Positions 17,494-26,810 of a stretch of 64,000 nt of DNA are shown here, in pieces. The position numbers and the translations under genes are program-made. The stretch spans positions 496,001-560,000 of the forward strand of contig NZ_BQIP01000001.1 in NCBI RefSeq assembly GCF_021602585.1, in the 5' to 3' direction. The notes beneath the pieces were generated by a model. That model was given only the letters and a program-made list of their open reading frames with translations. It was not told the origin of the DNA and did not search any database. The DNA comes from Pseudomonas faucium (lineage in GTDB: Bacteria; Pseudomonadota; Gammaproteobacteria; Pseudomonadales; Pseudomonadaceae). The first letter of the stretch is position 1. The number at the start of each line of letters is the position of its first letter.

Positions 17494-17874
17494 ATGCCCC
17501 GTGGAGACAAAGGCAAGTACACCGACAAGCAGAAACGCAAGGCCGAGCACATCGAGCAAGGCTACGAGGCCAAGGGCGTGAGCAAGGACGAAGCCGAGGC
17601 GCGGGCCTGGGCGACGGTCAACAAGCAATCGGGCGGCGGCGAGCGTAAGGGCGGCTCGGGCCAGGCCAAGAGCCCCGCCGCCAAGGCCAAGGCGCGCGAA
17701 TCGTCTGCGCGCCGCGCGGTGGCGACCAAGCACGGCGTGCCGCGGCCTGGGCACAGCTTGCAGGACATGACCAAGCAGGAGCTGCTGGCGCGGGCGCGCA
17801 GCCTGAACATCGCGGGCCGTTCACGCATGCGCAAGGCGCAGTTGATCGAGGCCGTAAGCAAGGCGGCAGCGTGA
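17494..17874 (+). CDS. small basic protein with Rho-N-like C-terminal domain
   Basis: A 126-residue basic, charged protein. Residues about 1-50 form a K/E-rich segment of the kind annotated as plasmid stabilization protein in Pseudomonas (G-D-K-G-K-Y-T-D-K-Q-K-R-K-A). A lysine/alanine-rich linker follows, then a Rho termination factor N-terminal-like helical domain from about residue 88 (M-T-K-Q-E-L-L-A-R-A-R-S-L-N-I). A nucleic-acid-binding role is likely, but real involvement in plasmid maintenance is unproven. The ATG at 17494 has a strong AGGAGG site. It stands alone, divergent from the PotE-like gene. Confidence 0.8.
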   Translation: MPRGDKGKYTDKQKRKAEHIEQGYEAKGVSKDEAEARAWATVNKQSGGGERKGGSGQAKSPAAKAKARESSARRAVATKHGVPRPGHSLQDMTKQELLARARSLNIAGRSRMRKAQLIEAVSKAAA

Positions 17875-17879
17875 CCGCC

Positions 17880-17933
17880 GGCAAACCAGCTCCCACCCAA
17901 AACCCTGTGGGAGCCGGCTTGCCGGCGATAGGG
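17880..17933. repeat. REP-type repeat (GTGGGAGCCGGCTTGCC family)
   Basis: One well-conserved arm at 17904-17933 and a degenerate inverted arm at 17880-17896 form a hairpin between convergent genes. The same element occurs in better form at 18591-18687. Such palindromes are spread through P. putida-group intergenic regions and can act as 3' mRNA stabilisers or terminators. Confidence 0.75.
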
Positions 17934-17949
17934 CCATAACAGGCAAGCG

Positions 17950-18447
17950 CTAGACGACCGCCAGCATGCTCTGCGCATCGCTCACTTCAAGCTTGCCTGG
18001 CGCATCCACGGCAAGGTGTTTCACCACCAGGTCATCGGCCAGCAAGGCATAACGCTGGGAGCGCCGCCCCATGCCCCGGGCCGAGGCGTCCTGGGCCAGC
18101 CCCAGGGCGTCGGTGAGCTCGGCATTGCCATCGGAGATCATGCTGACCGGGCCTTGTTCGGCGAAGGTCTTGCCCCAGGCGTGCATGACGAAGGCATCGT
18201 TCACCGCCACACAGATGATTTCGTCGACGCCTGCAGCCGCCAGCGCCTGCGCCATGGCCAGGTAGCCGGGGACATGGCGCTCCGAGCAGGTCGGGGTGAA
18301 GGCGCCGGGCAGGCCGAAGATCAGCACCTTTTTGCCGGCGCAGCGCTCGCGCAGGGAAAACGCCTGCGGGCCCAGCGGGCAGCTGCCTTGGCCATCGCTG
18401 TACTGGTAGAGGGTCACATCGGGCAGTGCGTCGCCGATCTTGATCAT
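17950..18447 (-). CDS. peroxiredoxin (Prx5/AhpE-like)
   Basis: A 165-residue thioredoxin-fold peroxidase. The catalytic motif P-G-A-F-T-P-T-C places the peroxidatic cysteine at residue 54. It reduces hydroperoxides at the expense of glutathione/glutaredoxin or thioredoxin. Length fits a stand-alone Prx5 domain without a fused glutaredoxin. Cysteines at 23 and 36 are further candidates for a resolving role. The start at 18447 is fixed by AGGAGA upstream; a longer open frame to 18531 lacks a ribosome site. Confidence 0.9.
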   Translation of the reverse strand: MIKIGDALPDVTLYQYSDGQGSCPLGPQAFSLRERCAGKKVLIFGLPGAFTPTCSERHVPGYLAMAQALAAAGVDEIICVAVNDAFVMHAWGKTFAEQGPVSMISDGNAELTDALGLAQDASARGMGRRSQRYALLADDLVVKHLAVDAPGKLEVSDAQSMLAVV

Positions 18448-18590
18448 TGCGTCTCCTGATTGCTGAGCTGTATGTAGGGTGGCGGGATGGTACACCGGCG
18501 CGGGTGTTACGGGCGTTACGTTGCGTACCAATGTCTTATGGTATGCCGCATACCATTCGTAACATTCACCGGTCTATGCTACCCCACTCC

Positions 18591-18687
18591 CCTGTGGGAG
18601 CCGGCTTGCCGGCAATAAGGCCGGTGCAGACTAACCCCAATCTGCCGCCTGTTCGGGCCCTATCGCCGGCAAGCCGGCTCCCACAGG
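18591..18687. repeat. inverted pair of REP sequences (REPIN-like)
   Basis: Arms at 18591-18622 and 18657-18687 are near-perfect inverted copies of the GTGGGAGCCGGCTTGCCGGC element, separated by about 35 bases. This is the REPIN arrangement typical of fluorescent pseudomonads, mobilised in trans by a RAYT transposase. No RAYT gene lies in the window. Confidence 0.85.
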
Positions 18688-19025
18688 AGAGAGGGGCTGG
18701 CCTGGTTATTGCTTTTGCATGCCCGAACCCCACGAGCATGAACGCATGTCCATCCACCTTCCTGGCTTTACACACGACGCTGCACCGTGCGCCATGAAAG
18801 GCTACCTGCGCCGTGCCACCGCCCCCTCCCAGGTTCACCTGAAACGGCCGCGCGCCTGCGTGGCCGCCAAGCAGAACGGTTTCTGGCAGATAGTCGCCTA
18901 GGTCCTTCCCCGAAGCATGCTCGCCCATGGCAGTGGCCGCTCGCCGGCCGCTGCCTCCCTCTGCCGCACAGCCCCTGCGGCGCCTGCATGGCGCTGCGCG
19001 GGCCGTGGCACCCGGAAGAAACCTG
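18688..19025 (+). promoter_or_regulatory. long GC-rich leader of the hydrolase-permease pair
   Basis: These 338 bases upstream of the cysteine hydrolase contain no convincing gene. Near the 3' end lie a strong hairpin at about 18929-18956 (10-base stem around GGCAG and GCTGCC) and a second at about 18961-18980 (GCCGCA with TGCGGC). A structured 5' leader or riboswitch is possible, but I could not match a known riboswitch consensus. Short open frames here look non-coding. Confidence 0.35.
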
Positions 19026-19700
19026 ATGACCCAGCAGACCGCCCTACTCATCATCGACCTGCAAAAGGAAGATGGCTTCAGCCTCGAACGCTTCGACTCC
19101 GTGATCGAGCACACCGCCGCGTTGATCGACGCGGCGCGCAAGCTGAACATCCCGCTGTTCTACACCCGCCATGTCAACGACGCCCACGGCCACGACCTGC
19201 TGCACGGTGAACCGCTCGACGCAGAGGGCCGCCCCGCCACGTACTGCGCCGGCACCCAGGCAGTGGATATTGTCGATGCCCTGGCGCCGCAAGCCGGCGA
19301 CGTGGTGATCGACAAGCACCGCTACAGCGCCTTCCACGGCACGCGGCTGGTGCAGATGCTGCACCGGCGCGGCATCCACCACCTGATCGTGACGGGTGTG
19401 CTGACCGACGTCTGCGTGCTCACCAGCCTGTTCGACGCCTACCAGCACGACTTCCAGCTGACCCTGGTCACCGACGCCTGCACCGCCACCACCCAGGCCG
19501 CCCACTATTCGGCGCTGTTCATGCTCTCCAACTGGATCTACGGGCTCGACCTGATCAGCACCCAGCAGCTGCTCAGACGCTTGCACAACCTGCCGGCCAC
19601 CTCGCTGCGCACCACCGAGCCCGACCACCTGGCCTTCCAGCCCGATGCCTTCGTCGAGGCCATCGCGCGCCTCGAAAGCCGCCTCGTTGCCGAACGTTGA
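19026..19700 (+). CDS. isochorismatase-fold cysteine hydrolase
   Basis: A 224-residue cytoplasmic hydrolase with the family triad: D11 in I-I-D-L-Q, K97 in I-D-K-H-R-Y, and C130 in V-L-T-D-V-C. The fold includes nicotinamidase, ureidoacrylate, biuret and N-carbamoyl hydrolases; the substrate is not evident. The ATG at 19026 has a weak GGAAG site, and upstream in-frame starts fall in the leader. The next gene is an NCS1 nucleobase-type permease 14 bases downstream, so the pair probably imports and hydrolyses the same nitrogen compound, perhaps pyrimidine- or purine-derived. Confidence 0.88.
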   Translation: MTQQTALLIIDLQKEDGFSLERFDSVIEHTAALIDAARKLNIPLFYTRHVNDAHGHDLLHGEPLDAEGRPATYCAGTQAVDIVDALAPQAGDVVIDKHRYSAFHGTRLVQMLHRRGIHHLIVTGVLTDVCVLTSLFDAYQHDFQLTLVTDACTATTQAAHYSALFMLSNWIYGLDLISTQQLLRRLHNLPATSLRTTEPDHLAFQPDAFVEAIARLESRLVAER

Positions 19701-19714
19701 TTGGAGAAACCGTC

Positions 19715-21076
19715 ATGAAAGTTGAAAACAGAAGCATCGACTACATCCCCGAAAACGAACGCCACGGCGAGCCACGTTCGCTGTTCTTCGTCTGGTTCGG
19801 CGCCAACGCCAACATCACCACGGTCGCGGCCGGGGTGCTGCCGATAAGCCTGGGCCTGAACCTGTTCTGGAGCGTGCTGGCAATCGTGCTGGGCTCGTTG
19901 ATCGGCGCGGTGTTCATGGCCTCGCATTCGGCCCAGGGGCCGCGCCTGGGCATCCCGCAGATGATCCAGAGCCGGGCGCAGTTCGGCGTATACGGGGCCA
20001 TCGTGCCGCTGCTGTTCGTGATGCTCATCTACCTGGGCTTCTTCGTCAGCAACACCCTGCTGGCGGCCCAGGCGGTGGCCGCCGCCAGCCCGTTCGGCAA
20101 TGGCGTCAACATCGTGCTGCTGGGGCTGGCCTGCTTTCTGGTGGCGTTGTTCGGCTACAACCTGATCCACCGCTTCCAGAAGGTGCTGTCGCTGGCCTCC
20201 ATCGGCGTATTCGGCATCGCCACGGTGCTTGCCCTGGCGCTGCCGACGGCGCCCGGGCAGTGGGCGCTGCAGGGCTTCGATGGCGTGGCCTTCCTGGCCT
20301 CGGTGAGCATCGCGGTGACCTGGCAGCTGTCCTACGCCCCCTACGTGGCGGACTATTCGCGCTACCTGCCCACCCGCACCAGCACCCGCCAGGTGTTCTG
20401 GTACAGCTACCTGGGCACGGTGCTCGGCGGCAGCTGGATGATGGTGCTGGGCGCCTTGCTGGCCAAGGGCATGGCCGGGTTCAGCGACAACGTCGGCCTG
20501 AACCTGGTCGGGTTTCTTGGCGGCAGCACGCTGTTGACCTTCGCCTTCGTGCTCTACGGCCAGGTGGCCATCAACGTGTTCAACCTGTACGGCGCGTTCA
20601 TGTCCACCGTGACCGTGATCGAGCCGTTTGCCGCGCTCAAGGTCACCCCGCGCGTGCGCGCCGGCTTCATGCTGGTGATCTGCGCGGCGGCCACTGGGCT
20701 GTGCACCCTGGCCCAGGATGACTTCTTGCAGTTCTTCCTCAACTTCATCTTCTTCATGAGCTACTTCCTGATCCCGTGGACGGCGATCAACCTGGTCGAC
20801 TACTACGCCTTGCGCAAAGGCGAGTACCGGATTGCCGACATCTTCGCGCCCAGCGGCATCTATGGGCGGGTCAATGGCATTGCGGTCGCGGTGTTCCTGG
20901 CCACCATCGTGCTGGAGGTGCCGTTCATGAGCACGTCGCTGTATGTCGGGCCGGTGGCGCGCAGCCTGCAGGGCATCGACCTGGCCTGGGCGGTCGGCCT
21001 GCTGTTCCCGGCCCTGGCCTACTACGCCCTGATGAGCCGGCGCAAACCCCTGGCCTCGGCACCGGCCAAAGGCTGA
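19715..21076 (+). CDS. NCS1 family purine/cytosine-type permease
   Basis: A 453-residue inner-membrane transporter with about 12 hydrophobic helices. The N-terminal W-F-G-A-N-A-N-I and G-I-P-Q-M-I-Q-S-R-A-Q-F-G loop are typical of cytosine permease (CodB-like) NCS1 carriers, which move nucleobases or related compounds with Na+ or H+. The ATG at 19715 follows TTGGAGA. It sits directly after the isochorismatase-fold hydrolase, which suggests a shared substrate. No pathway genes beyond this pair are present. Confidence 0.88.
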   Translation: MKVENRSIDYIPENERHGEPRSLFFVWFGANANITTVAAGVLPISLGLNLFWSVLAIVLGSLIGAVFMASHSAQGPRLGIPQMIQSRAQFGVYGAIVPLLFVMLIYLGFFVSNTLLAAQAVAAASPFGNGVNIVLLGLACFLVALFGYNLIHRFQKVLSLASIGVFGIATVLALALPTAPGQWALQGFDGVAFLASVSIAVTWQLSYAPYVADYSRYLPTRTSTRQVFWYSYLGTVLGGSWMMVLGALLAKGMAGFSDNVGLNLVGFLGGSTLLTFAFVLYGQVAINVFNLYGAFMSTVTVIEPFAALKVTPRVRAGFMLVICAAATGLCTLAQDDFLQFFLNFIFFMSYFLIPWTAINLVDYYALRKGEYRIADIFAPSGIYGRVNGIAVAVFLATIVLEVPFMSTSLYVGPVARSLQGIDLAWAVGLLFPALAYYALMSRRKPLASAPAKG

Positions 21077-21248
21077 ACGGCCTGGCCAGAGCCCTCGCGC
21101 AGCGCCTGCCCTGCGCGCGGGCCCAAGGTGACGAAGGCAGGCACGCCAGCTAGACTCCGAGACTGAACATGAATGTAACTACTTCGTTTACCTGAAAATG
21201 TTCGGCGGTCACACAGGCAGCCGGTCTTTGGGAAACCGGCAGGAACCT

Positions 21249-23786
21249 ATGACTGTGCTACCTCAGGTCAACTTGACCAACTGTGACCGCGAACCCATCC
21301 AGATTCCTGGCAGCATCCAGCCGCACGGCTGCCTCTTGGCCTGCAACGCCTCGGCCAGCATCATCCTGCGCCATTCGGCCAACAGCCAGGCCATGCTCGG
21401 CGTCGCCAGCGAGCTCAATGGCCAGCGCCTGGAGGCAGTGATCGGCAGCGAAGCCGCGCACACCCTGCGCAACTCGCTGGCACGGGTCAAGGAGGCCTCG
21501 CGCCCGGCGCTGTCGTTCGGCGTGGTGGTCGCCTCGGGCCAGGCGTTCGACGTGTCGGCGCACATCTACAAAGGCACGGTCATCCTCGAGTTCGAGCCCT
21601 CCGGCGCGAGCATCGCCGAGCCGGTGGAGCTGGTGCGCACGGTGATCGCCCAGCTGCGCGAGATCGAGCGCTCGGACAAGCTGATCCAGGACACGGCCCG
21701 GCGCGTGCGCGCCCTGCTCGGCTATGACCGGGTGATGATCTACCAGCTTGGCCCCGACGGCGCCGGCAAGGTGGTGGCTGAGGCCAGGCGCAGTGGCCTG
21801 GAAAGCTTCCTGGGGCAGTACTTCCCGGCCTCGGACATCCCCCAGCAGGCCCGTGCGCTGTACCTGCGCAACCCGGTACGGATCATTTCCGATGCGCGCT
21901 TCAAGACCGTGCCCATCGTGCCGGTCCTGGACCTCTCCGGCGAGCCGCTGGACCTCTCCTACGCGCACCTGCGCAGCGTCTCGCCGATCCACTGCGAGTA
22001 CCTGAGCAACATGGGCGTGGGCGCCTCGATGTCCATTTCGGTGATCGTCGACGGGGCCCTGTGGGGCCTGATTGCCTGCCACCATTACGCACCGCGCAGC
22101 CTGGCCATGGGCCAACGGGTGGCGGCGGAAATGTTCGGCGAATTTTTCTCCCTGCACCTGCAGACCCTGCGCGCCAGGCACACCCTGCAAGCCGCCGCGC
22201 ATGCACGCCAGGTGCTCGACAACCTGCTGCGCGACGCCCACCGCGCCGACGACATCGAGGCGCTGCTGCGCTCGCGCCTGGCCGACTTCAAGGCCCTGAT
22301 CCCTTGCGATGGCATCGGCATGGCGCTGCAGGGGCGCTGGTCGGCCGACGGCCTGACCCCGCCCAAGGCGGCGATCCCCGGCCTGCTGAGTTTTGCCGAA
22401 AGTGTCGCCGAGGGGCGCACCTGGGCCTCCAACAGCCTGTCGATGGCCCACCCCGCGGCCCAGGGCTACGCCGTCGAGGTGTCGGGCGTGCTGATCGTGC
22501 CGATGTCCCAGCACCCCAGGGACTACCTCATGCTGTTTCGCAAGGAGCTGGTAGAAACCCTGGACTGGGCGGGCGACCCCAACAAGACCTACGAAAGCGG
22601 CCCGCTGGGCGAACGCCTGACGCCGCGCAAGAGCTTTGCCGTGTGGAAGCAGACCGTGCACCAGCACGCCTTGCCCTGGAGCGAACAGGACCGCCAGTTT
22701 GGCGAAGCGATCCGCGCCGCGATCGTCGAAGTGGTCCTGCACAACAGCGAGCTGCTGGCCGACGAGCGCTCCAAGGCCGACGTGCGCCAGCGCATGCTCA
22801 ACGAGGAGCTCAACCACCGGGTCAAGAACATCCTCTCGCTGATCGGCGCGCTGGTGGCCCACCCGGCCTCGGAGAACCAGAGCCTGAACAACTACGTGGC
22901 CACCCTCAAGGGCCGCATCCAGGCATTGTCGCTGGCCCACGACCAGGTCGTGCGCGGTGACGGCGGCGGGCGCTTCGCCACCTTGCTCGAAGCCGAACTG
23001 TCACCCTACCGCACCTCGGCCGAGGCCCTGGAGCTGCACGGCCCGGCCTTGCTCGTCGATGCCCGGGCCTACTCGGTACTGGCCCTGGTGCTGCACGAGC
23101 TGGCCACCAACGCCGCCAAGTACGGCGCGCTGTCGCGTGCCGGCGGCCGGCTGTCGGTGACCTGGGCGGTGGATGCCGGCGGCGCTTGCGAAATCATCTG
23201 GTGCGAGCGCGGCGGCCCCAGCGTGCGCCCGCCAAGCCGCAGCGGCTTTGGCTCGGTGCTGATCGAGCGCAGCATCCCCTTCGACCTGGGCGGCAGCAGC
23301 ACCGTGGAGTACCGGCCGGAGGGCCTGTATGGCGTGTTCAAGATCCCGGCCAGGCACCTGACCCTGGTCGAGGACTTCAGCCACGACAACCCGACCGTCG
23401 CCGTCCCCGCCGCGCTGCCCGACTGCGCCGCGCTGGTGGATGCCTGCGTGCTGATTCTCGAAGACCAGCTGGTGATCGCCGTGGGCCTGGAGCAGATTCT
23501 GGCCGATGCGCAGATCGACGACGTCATCACCGCCAGCTCCGAAGCCGAGGCGCTGAAGCTGTTGACCAGCCATGAGCCGGATGTGGCGATCCTGGACATC
23601 AACCTGGGCACCGGCACCTCCATCGCCGTGGCCGACGCACTGACGCGCCTGGGCATACCGTTCCTGTTCGCCACCGGGTATGGCGACAGCGTCAGCATTC
23701 CTGCGCACCTCAAGCATGTGCCGGTGGTGCGCAAGCCTTACGACGCAGCCTCGATCCTGTCCAACCTGGAGAGCCTGCTGGGCTAG
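21249..23786 (+). CDS. bacteriophytochrome: PAS-GAF-PHY, HWE-type kinase, receiver
   Basis: An 845-residue red/far-red photoreceptor kinase. C12 stands at the usual biliverdin attachment position, followed by D-R-E-P-I-x-I-P-G-S-I-Q-P-H-G (PAS). The GAF domain has the A-S-D-I-P-Q-Q-A-R motif near residue 200, then PHY. The kinase is of the HWE/HisKA_2 type with phospho-acceptor H523 in L-N-H-R-V-K-N-I. A receiver domain at the C-terminus (about 730-845) carries acceptor D783. The start at 21249 follows AGGAAC; an ATG at 21198 is in frame without support. No heme oxygenase gene (biliverdin source) is adjacent. Confidence 0.92.
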   Translation: MTVLPQVNLTNCDREPIQIPGSIQPHGCLLACNASASIILRHSANSQAMLGVASELNGQRLEAVIGSEAAHTLRNSLARVKEASRPALSFGVVVASGQAFDVSAHIYKGTVILEFEPSGASIAEPVELVRTVIAQLREIERSDKLIQDTARRVRALLGYDRVMIYQLGPDGAGKVVAEARRSGLESFLGQYFPASDIPQQARALYLRNPVRIISDARFKTVPIVPVLDLSGEPLDLSYAHLRSVSPIHCEYLSNMGVGASMSISVIVDGALWGLIACHHYAPRSLAMGQRVAAEMFGEFFSLHLQTLRARHTLQAAAHARQVLDNLLRDAHRADDIEALLRSRLADFKALIPCDGIGMALQGRWSADGLTPPKAAIPGLLSFAESVAEGRTWASNSLSMAHPAAQGYAVEVSGVLIVPMSQHPRDYLMLFRKELVETLDWAGDPNKTYESGPLGERLTPRKSFAVWKQTVHQHALPWSEQDRQFGEAIRAAIVEVVLHNSELLADERSKADVRQRMLNEELNHRVKNILSLIGALVAHPASENQSLNNYVATLKGRIQALSLAHDQVVRGDGGGRFATLLEAELSPYRTSAEALELHGPALLVDARAYSVLALVLHELATNAAKYGALSRAGGRLSVTWAVDAGGACEIIWCERGGPSVRPPSRSGFGSVLIERSIPFDLGGSSTVEYRPEGLYGVFKIPARHLTLVEDFSHDNPTVAVPAALPDCAALVDACVLILEDQLVIAVGLEQILADAQIDDVITASSEAEALKLLTSHEPDVAILDINLGTGTSIAVADALTRLGIPFLFATGYGDSVSIPAHLKHVPVVRKPYDAASILSNLESLLG

Positions 23787-23993
23787 CGAATCGGCAAGCA
23801 GCTCACATCTACCTGTGGGAGCAACTGTCTTCTTCAAAGCATTTGCTCCCCCCAAAGGGTGATTTCTGCCACCCCCGGAGTGTGGGAGCATTCTCCCGCC
23901 CCACCCCTGACCCGTCCCTGATCGAACTCCCAAGACCAGTAGCGAGCCCGCTCGCCTACTGCGGCGTCCTGCATTCCATTTCAGGAGTTAGCA

Positions 23994-25373
23994 ATGCATA
24001 CAACAACAAATACAGACTCTGCCCCTGCCCATCACCCTGCGTCGCAACCGGCCGCTTCAGGCCGCTTCAGAAAGTCCATGAGCATGACCGCGCTGGTGCT
24101 GTTCGGCCTGGCGTACATGGTGCCCCTGGCAGTCTTCACCACTTACGGGCTGGTCACCCAGATGACCAAGGGCCACCTGCCCACCGCCTACATGCTGACC
24201 CTCGCCGCCATGCTGCTGACCGCCTACAGCTACGGGCGCATGGTCCAGGCCCACCCCTACTCCGGCTCCGTCTACACCTACACGCGCAAGGCCTTTGGCA
24301 GCCACTTCGGCTTCATCGCCGGCTGGACCCTGCTGCTCGACTACATCTTCCTGCCGCTGCTCAGCTACCTGCTGATCGGCATCTACATGTCCGAATACTT
24401 CCCCGCCGTGCACGCCTGGGTGTGGGTGCTGGGCTCGATTGCCCTGGTCACCTTCCTCAACCTGATCGGCATCGAATCGATCACCCGGGTCAACTGGCTG
24501 CTGGTGGTGGCGCAGCTGGTGTTCATCGTGGTGTTCGTCGCCTTGTCGGTGCGCAACCTGAGCGAGCAGGCAGCGCCAGTGTCGCTGCTGGCACCGTTCC
24601 ACCACGAGGGTTTCAGCGTGCCGCTGGTGATGGCCGGTGCCGCGGTGCTGTGCCTGTCGTTCCTGGGTTTTGATGCGGTGTCGACCATGGCCGAGGAAAC
24701 CAGCAACCCGACCAAGCGCATCCCCCAGGCGATCATGGCGGTGTCGGTGATCGGCGGGCTGCTGTTCCTGCTGGTGTCGTACTTCGCCCAGCAGGTGTTC
24801 CCCGAGTGGGCCAGCTTCGCCGACCCGGACTCGGCCTCGGTGGACGTGATGCGCCGGGTTGGCGGCGAGCTGCTGGTGACCGGCTTTACCGCCACTTATG
24901 TGGCCGGTTGCTTCGCCTCGGCGATGGTGTCCCAGGCCAGCGTTTCGCGGGTGCTGTTCGCCATGGGGCGTGACGGTGCGCTGCCACGGGTGTTCGGCCG
25001 CCTGGTGACGAAAAAGCGCGTGCCGGCCACGGCGATCATGCTGGTCAGCACGCTGTCGCTGGTCGCCTTGTTCATTACCCTGGACACGGTCGCCAACATG
25101 ATCAGCTTCGGTGCGCTGTTCGCGTTCTCGGCAGTCAACCTGGCAGTGGTCAAGCACTACCTGCTCGACCAGAAGCTGCGCGGTGCGCGCAATTACCTGC
25201 TGTACGGCGCCATCCCGGCCCTGGGGTTCCTCAGCACGCTGTGGCTGTGGACCAGCTTGTCGAGCATGTCGTTCACCATCGGCCTGTGCTGGCTGGGCGT
25301 GGGCTTCATCTGCCTGCTGGGGCTGACCAAGGCGTTTCGCGTGAGCCTGCCGGAGTTGCAGATGGCAGATTGA
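23994..25373 (+). CDS. APC family amino acid/polyamine permease
   Basis: A 459-residue inner-membrane carrier with about 12 helices after a polar N-terminus of about 25 residues. The helix-1 region (A-Y-M-V-P-L-A-V-F-T-T-Y-G) and G-S-V-Y-T-Y-T-R-K-A loop resemble the putrescine importer branch (PuuP-like) and other Pseudomonas APC permeases. It probably imports an amine or amino acid by proton symport. The ATG at 23994 follows AGGAGT. It stands as a single gene; no catabolic enzyme is next to it, so the substrate is uncertain. Confidence 0.85.
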   Translation: MHTTTNTDSAPAHHPASQPAASGRFRKSMSMTALVLFGLAYMVPLAVFTTYGLVTQMTKGHLPTAYMLTLAAMLLTAYSYGRMVQAHPYSGSVYTYTRKAFGSHFGFIAGWTLLLDYIFLPLLSYLLIGIYMSEYFPAVHAWVWVLGSIALVTFLNLIGIESITRVNWLLVVAQLVFIVVFVALSVRNLSEQAAPVSLLAPFHHEGFSVPLVMAGAAVLCLSFLGFDAVSTMAEETSNPTKRIPQAIMAVSVIGGLLFLLVSYFAQQVFPEWASFADPDSASVDVMRRVGGELLVTGFTATYVAGCFASAMVSQASVSRVLFAMGRDGALPRVFGRLVTKKRVPATAIMLVSTLSLVALFITLDTVANMISFGALFAFSAVNLAVVKHYLLDQKLRGARNYLLYGAIPALGFLSTLWLWTSLSSMSFTIGLCWLGVGFICLLGLTKAFRVSLPELQMAD

Positions 25374-25505
25374 TCCGCGCTGGGCATCAATCGATGCGAA
25401 CAATGCAATTCTCTAATCAATGGCCCTGTAGCACCCTCGTCCGCCTATAAGAACCGTGCGCCGTCCCCGCGGCGCACGTCACAAAAGCGGTATGGAGTAC
25501 AGGCA

Positions 25506-26798
25506 ATGACAGCAGCAACCGCCTCCGGGCGCTCCCGCGCCGGCGCGATCTTCCGGGTCACGTCGGGCAACTTCCTCGAGCAGTTCGACTTCTTCCTCTT
25601 CGGTTTCTACGCCACGCAGATTGCCGCGGTGTTCTTCCCTGCCAGCAGTGAATTCGCGTCCCTGATGATGACCTTCGCCGTGTTCGGCGCAGGCTTCTTG
25701 ATGCGCCCGCTGGGCGCCGTGGTGCTGGGCGCCTACATCGACGAGGTGGGCCGGCGCGAAGGCCTGATCGTGACCCTGTCGATCATGGCCAGCGGCACGA
25801 TCCTCATCGTGCTGGTGCCCGGCTACGAATCCATCGGCCTGCTTGCCCCGGCCCTGGTGCTGCTTGGGCGGCTGCTGCAGGGCTTTTCGGCCGGCGCGGA
25901 GCTGGGCGGTGTGTCGGTGTACCTGGCGGAAATCGCCACGCCCGGCAACAAGGGCTTCTTCACCAGCTGGCAGTCGGGTAGCCAGCAGGTGGCGATCATC
26001 GTCGCCGCAGCCCTGGGCTACGCCCTGAACCAGTGGATGCCAGCGGCGATGATCGCCGACTGGGGCTGGCGCATTCCGTTCTTCGTCGGCTGCCTGATCG
26101 TGCCGTTCATCTTCCTGCTGCGGCGCAACCTGCAGGAGTCCGAGGAATACGCCGCGCGCAAGCACCGCCCGGCCATGGCCGAGGTGCTGCGCACCCTGCT
26201 GCAGCACTGGGCGACGGTGCTGGCCGGCATGCTGATGGTGGCGCTGACCACCACCGCGTTCTACCTGATCACCGTGTATGCACCCACCTTCGGCAAGACG
26301 GTGCTGCACCTGAGCACCGCCGATGCGCTGCTGGTGACCTTGCTGGTGGGGGTGTCGAACTTCATCTGGCTGCCGCTGGGCGGCGCGCTGTCCGACCGCA
26401 TCGGGCGCCGGCCGGTGCTGATCGCCATGACCCTGCTGACCCTGGCCAGCGCCTACCCTGCGCTGACGTTCCTGGTCAATGCGCCGAGCTTCATGCACAT
26501 GCTGCTGGTGCTGCTGTGGCTGTCGTTCATCTATGGCCTGTACAACGGCGCGATGATCCCTGCGCTCACCGAAATCATGCCGGTCGAGGTGCGGGTGGCG
26601 GGCTTCTCCCTGGCCTACAGCCTGGCCACGGCGGTGTTCGGCGGCTTCACCCCGGCGATTTCGACCTTCCTGATCCAGTACACCGCCGACAAGGCCGCCC
26701 CCGGCTACTGGATGAGCTTTGCCGCGCTCTGCGCGCTGGCTGCGACGCTGTTCCTCTACCGCAAGTCGCGCGGCCAACTGCAACCGGCAGTGGCCTGA
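25506..26798 (+). CDS. MFS symporter, metabolite:H+ symporter (MHS) family
   Basis: A 430-residue inner-membrane carrier with about 12 helices. The opening [15 protein letters not shown] and the G-R-R-E loop place it with citrate- and tricarballylate-proton symporters (CitA/TcuC-like). It probably imports a di- or tricarboxylate. The start at 25506 is 5 bases after GGAGTACA; a hairpin at 25456-25477 lies in the leader. The next gene, a ModA-like periplasmic protein, begins 12 bases downstream, and a LysR gene is convergent after that. Confidence 0.85.
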   Translation: MTAATASGRSRAGAIFRVTSGNFLEQFDFFLFGFYATQIAAVFFPASSEFASLMMTFAVFGAGFLMRPLGAVVLGAYIDEVGRREGLIVTLSIMASGTILIVLVPGYESIGLLAPALVLLGRLLQGFSAGAELGGVSVYLAEIATPGNKGFFTSWQSGSQQVAIIVAAALGYALNQWMPAAMIADWGWRIPFFVGCLIVPFIFLLRRNLQESEEYAARKHRPAMAEVLRTLLQHWATVLAGMLMVALTTTAFYLITVYAPTFGKTVLHLSTADALLVTLLVGVSNFIWLPLGGALSDRIGRRPVLIAMTLLTLASAYPALTFLVNAPSFMHMLLVLLWLSFIYGLYNGAMIPALTEIMPVEVRVAGFSLAYSLATAVFGGFTPAISTFLIQYTADKAAPGYWMSFAALCALAATLFLYRKSRGQLQPAVA

Positions 26799-26810
26799 AG
26801 GAGCATGAGC

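Noticed and set aside
18566-19150. A 194-codon minus-strand open frame across the leader of the cysteine hydrolase
   Set aside because: It runs through the REP pair and the start of the real hydrolase gene, has no ribosome site, and its residues resemble no protein family.
23787-23993. GTGGGAGCA-type words between the phytochrome and APC permease genes as a REP element
   Set aside because: Only short, imperfect matches without clear inverted arms; at most a decayed remnant, so not listed as a repeat.
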